10,357 nucleotides of DNA from Nautiliaceae bacterium. GTDB lineage: Bacteria; Campylobacterota; Campylobacteria; Campylobacterales; Nautiliaceae. This document shows, one piece after another, positions 8,475-10,357 of this stretch. The notes under the pieces are model-generated. The model saw nothing but the letters and a program-made list of their open reading frames with translations. It did not search any database and was not told the origin of the DNA. Made by a program: the position numbers and the translations under genes. Location of the stretch: assembly GCA_027063075.1 (NCBI GenBank), contig JAMOSM010000103.1, positions 1-10,357 of the forward strand, read 5' to 3'. Numbering within the stretch: position 1 is the stretch's first letter; each line of letters begins with the position of its first letter.

Positions 8475-9294
8475 AAAAGCAAGAAGTTATGGATTTTGTT
8501 TTGGAGTAAAAAGAGCTGTTGAAATTGCAGAAAATTCTAAAGATGCTGTAACTCTTGGACCTTTGATTCACAATCCTCTTGAAATTGAGCGTCTTGCAAA
8601 AAACTATAATGTAAAATTTGTAAATTCTATTGATGAAATTGATGAAAATATCAAAAGAGTGATTGTTAGAACTCACGGAATTGCTAAAGATAAGCTTAAA
8701 AAATTAAAAGAAAAAAACGTAGAAGTAATTGATGCTACCTGTCCTTTTGTAAAAAAACCTCAAGAAATTGTAGAGGAGATGAGTAAGCTTGGGTATGATA
8801 TTGTAATTTTTGGGGATATAAATCATCCGGAAATTCAAGGAGTTATGAGCTATTCTATACATAATAGAGTGTTTGTGGTTTTAGGTGTTGAGGAGCTTAA
8901 AGATAAAAAACTAAAAGATAAAATTGCAACGGTAGCTCAGACTACAAGAAAGATAAGCGATTATTTAAAGATTACTAATTATCTTATTGAAAACCATAAA
9001 GAAGTGAGGGTTTTTAACACTATCTGCAATGCGACATTTGAAAATCAGGATGCTGTAAAAGAGCTTAGCCGTGAGGCTGATATTATGATAATTGTAGGTG
9101 GTAAAAACTCTTCTAATACAAAGCAGTTATATAATATAGCAAAAGAAAACTGTGAGAGTTATTTAGTTGAAAATGAAAATGAAATAAACCCTAAGTGGTT
9201 TAAAGGAAAAAAACTCTGCGGAATTAGCGCCGGGGCATCTACGCCTGAGTGGCTTGTAGAAAAAATAATCTCAAAAATAAAGGATGTAACATGA
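8464..9294 (+). CDS. ispH: 4-hydroxy-3-methylbut-2-enyl diphosphate reductase (IspH/LytB)
   Basis: IspH is the oxygen-sensitive iron-sulphur enzyme that performs the last step of the MEP pathway, giving isopentenyl and dimethylallyl diphosphate. The 276-residue protein has the three cluster cysteines C12 ([12 protein letters not shown]), C93 (DATCPFV) and C188 ([13 protein letters not shown]). It also keeps the substrate histidines H36 (PLIHNP) and H121 with the proton-relay glutamate E123 (NHPEIQG). GKNSSNT at 213-219 and [10 protein letters not shown] at 255-264 are typical of the C-terminal lobe. After C188 it reads ENQ where many family members have ERQ; this is probably a lineage variant. 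The ATG has GAGGT 5 nt upstream, inside the end of aroA, and the stop overlaps the rpsA start by 4 bp. The presence of IspH implies a MEP rather than a mevalonate route. Confidence 0.96.
   Translation: MEIKKARSYGFCFGVKRAVEIAENSKDAVTLGPLIHNPLEIERLAKNYNVKFVNSIDEIDENIKRVIVRTHGIAKDKLKKLKEKNVEVIDATCPFVKKPQEIVEEMSKLGYDIVIFGDINHPEIQGVMSYSIHNRVFVVLGVEELKDKKLKDKIATVAQTTRKISDYLKITNYLIENHKEVRVFNTICNATFENQDAVKELSREADIMIIVGGKNSSNTKQLYNIAKENCESYLVENENEINPKWFKGKKLCGISAGASTPEWLVEKIISKIKDVT
9279..9284 (+). promoter_or_regulatory. Shine-Dalgarno of rpsA, inside the end of ispH
   Basis: AAAGGA lies 6 nt before ATG 9291. Upstream in the same frame there is only a GTG at 9249 with a stop at 9246-9248 just before it. 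The site therefore decides the start and shows that no longer N-terminus is available. Confidence 0.65.
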
Positions 9295-10357
9295 AAGAGT
9301 TAAATATTGGCGATGTAGTTGATTTTAAAATAGAAAAAATCATTAAAGGCGGTTTTGTTGGAAATAAAGACGGGGTTGAGTTTTTCTTGCCAAAAAGCTT
9401 AAGCGGTCTTAAAGAAGATGAAAGTGTTATTGGTAAGAATATAAAAGCAAAAGTCAAAGAGTTTAAACAAAATTCTGTTGTTGTAGATAGAAAAGCTTAT
9501 TTAAATGATATAAAAAACAGGCTTGAGAGCTTAAAAGATAAAGTTGTAAAAGCAAAAGTTGTAAAAGTAAAACCGAGCGGACTTGTTATTGATGTTGATG
9601 GAATTAGCGGGTTTGTCCCAAGGGATGAAATTTTTTATAAAAAAATTGACCATAAAAAATATTTTGATGAGGGAGATGAGATTGAAGCAGTGCTTATAGA
9701 TGAAAACAGAAGGGTTTTTTCTATAAAAAAAGCACTTCCAAATCCGTGGGATGAAGTTAGAAACTTAAATGTAGGCGATAGGGTAAAAGTTACTGTTTCT
9801 CATTTGACTGACTATGGTGCGTTTGTTGATTTAGGAAACGGAGTTGAAGGATTTTTGCATATAAGTGAAATTAACTGGGATGGAATTAATGATTTAACAA
9901 TAGGTGATGAGATTGAGGTTGAGATTGTTGAGATTGACCCTGATAACGAAAGATTAAGAGTTACAAGAAAAAATCTTTTAGAAAAACCTGCTGCTGAATT
10001 TGCTCAAAAATATCAAGTTGGTGATATAGTTGAAGGTGTTATTACCAAGTTTATAAATGTAGGGGCGTTTGTTGAGATTGATGGAATTAGTGTTTTAATG
10101 CCAAATAAATTTGCCTCATTTAAAAAGGGTGAAAAGGCAAGTGATATTTTTGAAATAGGCGATAAAATGGAATTTAAAGTAATTACTATCTCTCCTGAAG
10201 AGAATAAAGTAATAGTTTCAAGAAAAGATGCAATGCCAAATCCATATGAAATTTTTGCAAAGAATCATCAGGTAGGGGATGAAGTTCAAGGAAAGGTAAA
10301 ATATATTACAGATTTTGGAATGTTTATAGACCTTGGAGATATTGAAGCACTTGTTAG
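9291..10357 (+). CDS. rpsA: 30S ribosomal protein S1, apparently lacking canonical domain 1; 3' end outside window
   Basis: Ribosomal protein S1 is built from repeated OB-fold S1 domains that bind mRNA and help initiation on the 30S subunit. The 355 residues visible contain five successive S1 domains: about 3-69, 81-148, 158-228, 241-313 and 326 onward, the last cut by the window edge. Linkers carry the typical NPW and NPY sequences. Domains 3 and 5 show the classic core (LTDYGAFVDLG, ITDFGMFIDLG). The first domain has KGGF and FLPKSL, the signature of domain 2 in E. coli S1 (KGGF, FLPGSL), and successive linkers also match from canonical domain 3 onward. The protein therefore seems to begin at domain 2, without the N-terminal helix and domain 1 that dock on uS2. 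The frame is intact. The start overlaps the ispH stop (ATGA). Identity as an S1-family protein is secure; its ribosome association is not. Confidence 0.92.
   Translation, partial: MKELNIGDVVDFKIEKIIKGGFVGNKDGVEFFLPKSLSGLKEDESVIGKNIKAKVKEFKQNSVVVDRKAYLNDIKNRLESLKDKVVKAKVVKVKPSGLVIDVDGISGFVPRDEIFYKKIDHKKYFDEGDEIEAVLIDENRRVFSIKKALPNPWDEVRNLNVGDRVKVTVSHLTDYGAFVDLGNGVEGFLHISEINWDGINDLTIGDEIEVEIVEIDPDNERLRVTRKNLLEKPAAEFAQKYQVGDIVEGVITKFINVGAFVEIDGISVLMPNKFASFKKGEKASDIFEIGDKMEFKVITISPEENKVIVSRKDAMPNPYEIFAKNHQVGDEVQGKVKYITDFGMFIDLGDIEALV

Noticed and set aside
9239..9457. 72-codon minus-strand open frame across the ispH-rpsA junction
   Set aside because: It runs across two well-supported genes and has no features of its own.
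1..10357. Mobile elements, CRISPR arrays, tRNA/rRNA genes, phage or defence genes
   Set aside because: Coding genes fill the window with gaps under 60 bp, composition is even throughout, and I saw no direct repeats, terminal inverted repeats or RNA gene signatures.

Overview
The window is AT-rich (about 30% G+C by eye), densely coded bacterial chromosome. The most likely source is a member of Campylobacterota (formerly Epsilonproteobacteria). The main reason is gene order: a HIT-family gene diverging from pheS-pheT-aroA-ispH-rpsA, which from memory is also found in Campylobacter jejuni. The low G+C, the divergent PheT of the type I recall from that group, and the MEP-pathway gene ispH agree with this. 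A thermophilic vent genus of the Nautiliales type (Nautilia, Caminibacter, Lebetimonas) is my best guess, but this is inference and I could not test it.

Layout. (1) Positions 2-1407, plus strand: the 3' part of a CheX-like chemotaxis phosphatase gene, then aroE (shikimate dehydrogenase), whose Shine-Dalgarno overlaps the preceding stop codon. (2) Positions 1399-3900, minus strand: a three-gene unit transcribed right to left, HIT-family hydrolase, nfo (endonuclease IV), then murA. murA ends tail-to-tail with aroE, with a 9-bp overlap. (3) Positions 3901-3952: a very short divergent control region with overlapping -10-like elements on both strands. (4) Positions 3953-10357, plus strand: pheS, pheT, aroA, ispH and rpsA (the last cut by the window end). 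Every junction overlaps (4, 4, 11 and 4 bp), so this looks like one translationally coupled operon.

How the genes fit together. AroE and AroA are two steps of the shikimate pathway that leads to chorismate and phenylalanine; PheS/PheT charge phenylalanine onto tRNA; IspH completes isoprenoid precursor synthesis, which supplies the lipid carrier used in the same cell-wall pathway as MurA; Nfo repairs abasic sites in DNA; S1 takes part in translation. These are housekeeping genes, and I see no mobile element, CRISPR array, tRNA, rRNA, phage gene or defence system. All gaps between genes are under 60 bp.

The points most worth a second look are within familiar genes. The ribosomal protein S1 appears to lack the N-terminal ribosome-docking segment and canonical domain 1. 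The PheT B3/B4 (editing) region has lost the usual motifs. The divergent promoter region is compact enough for the two operons to compete. I do not see a wholly new biological system here.
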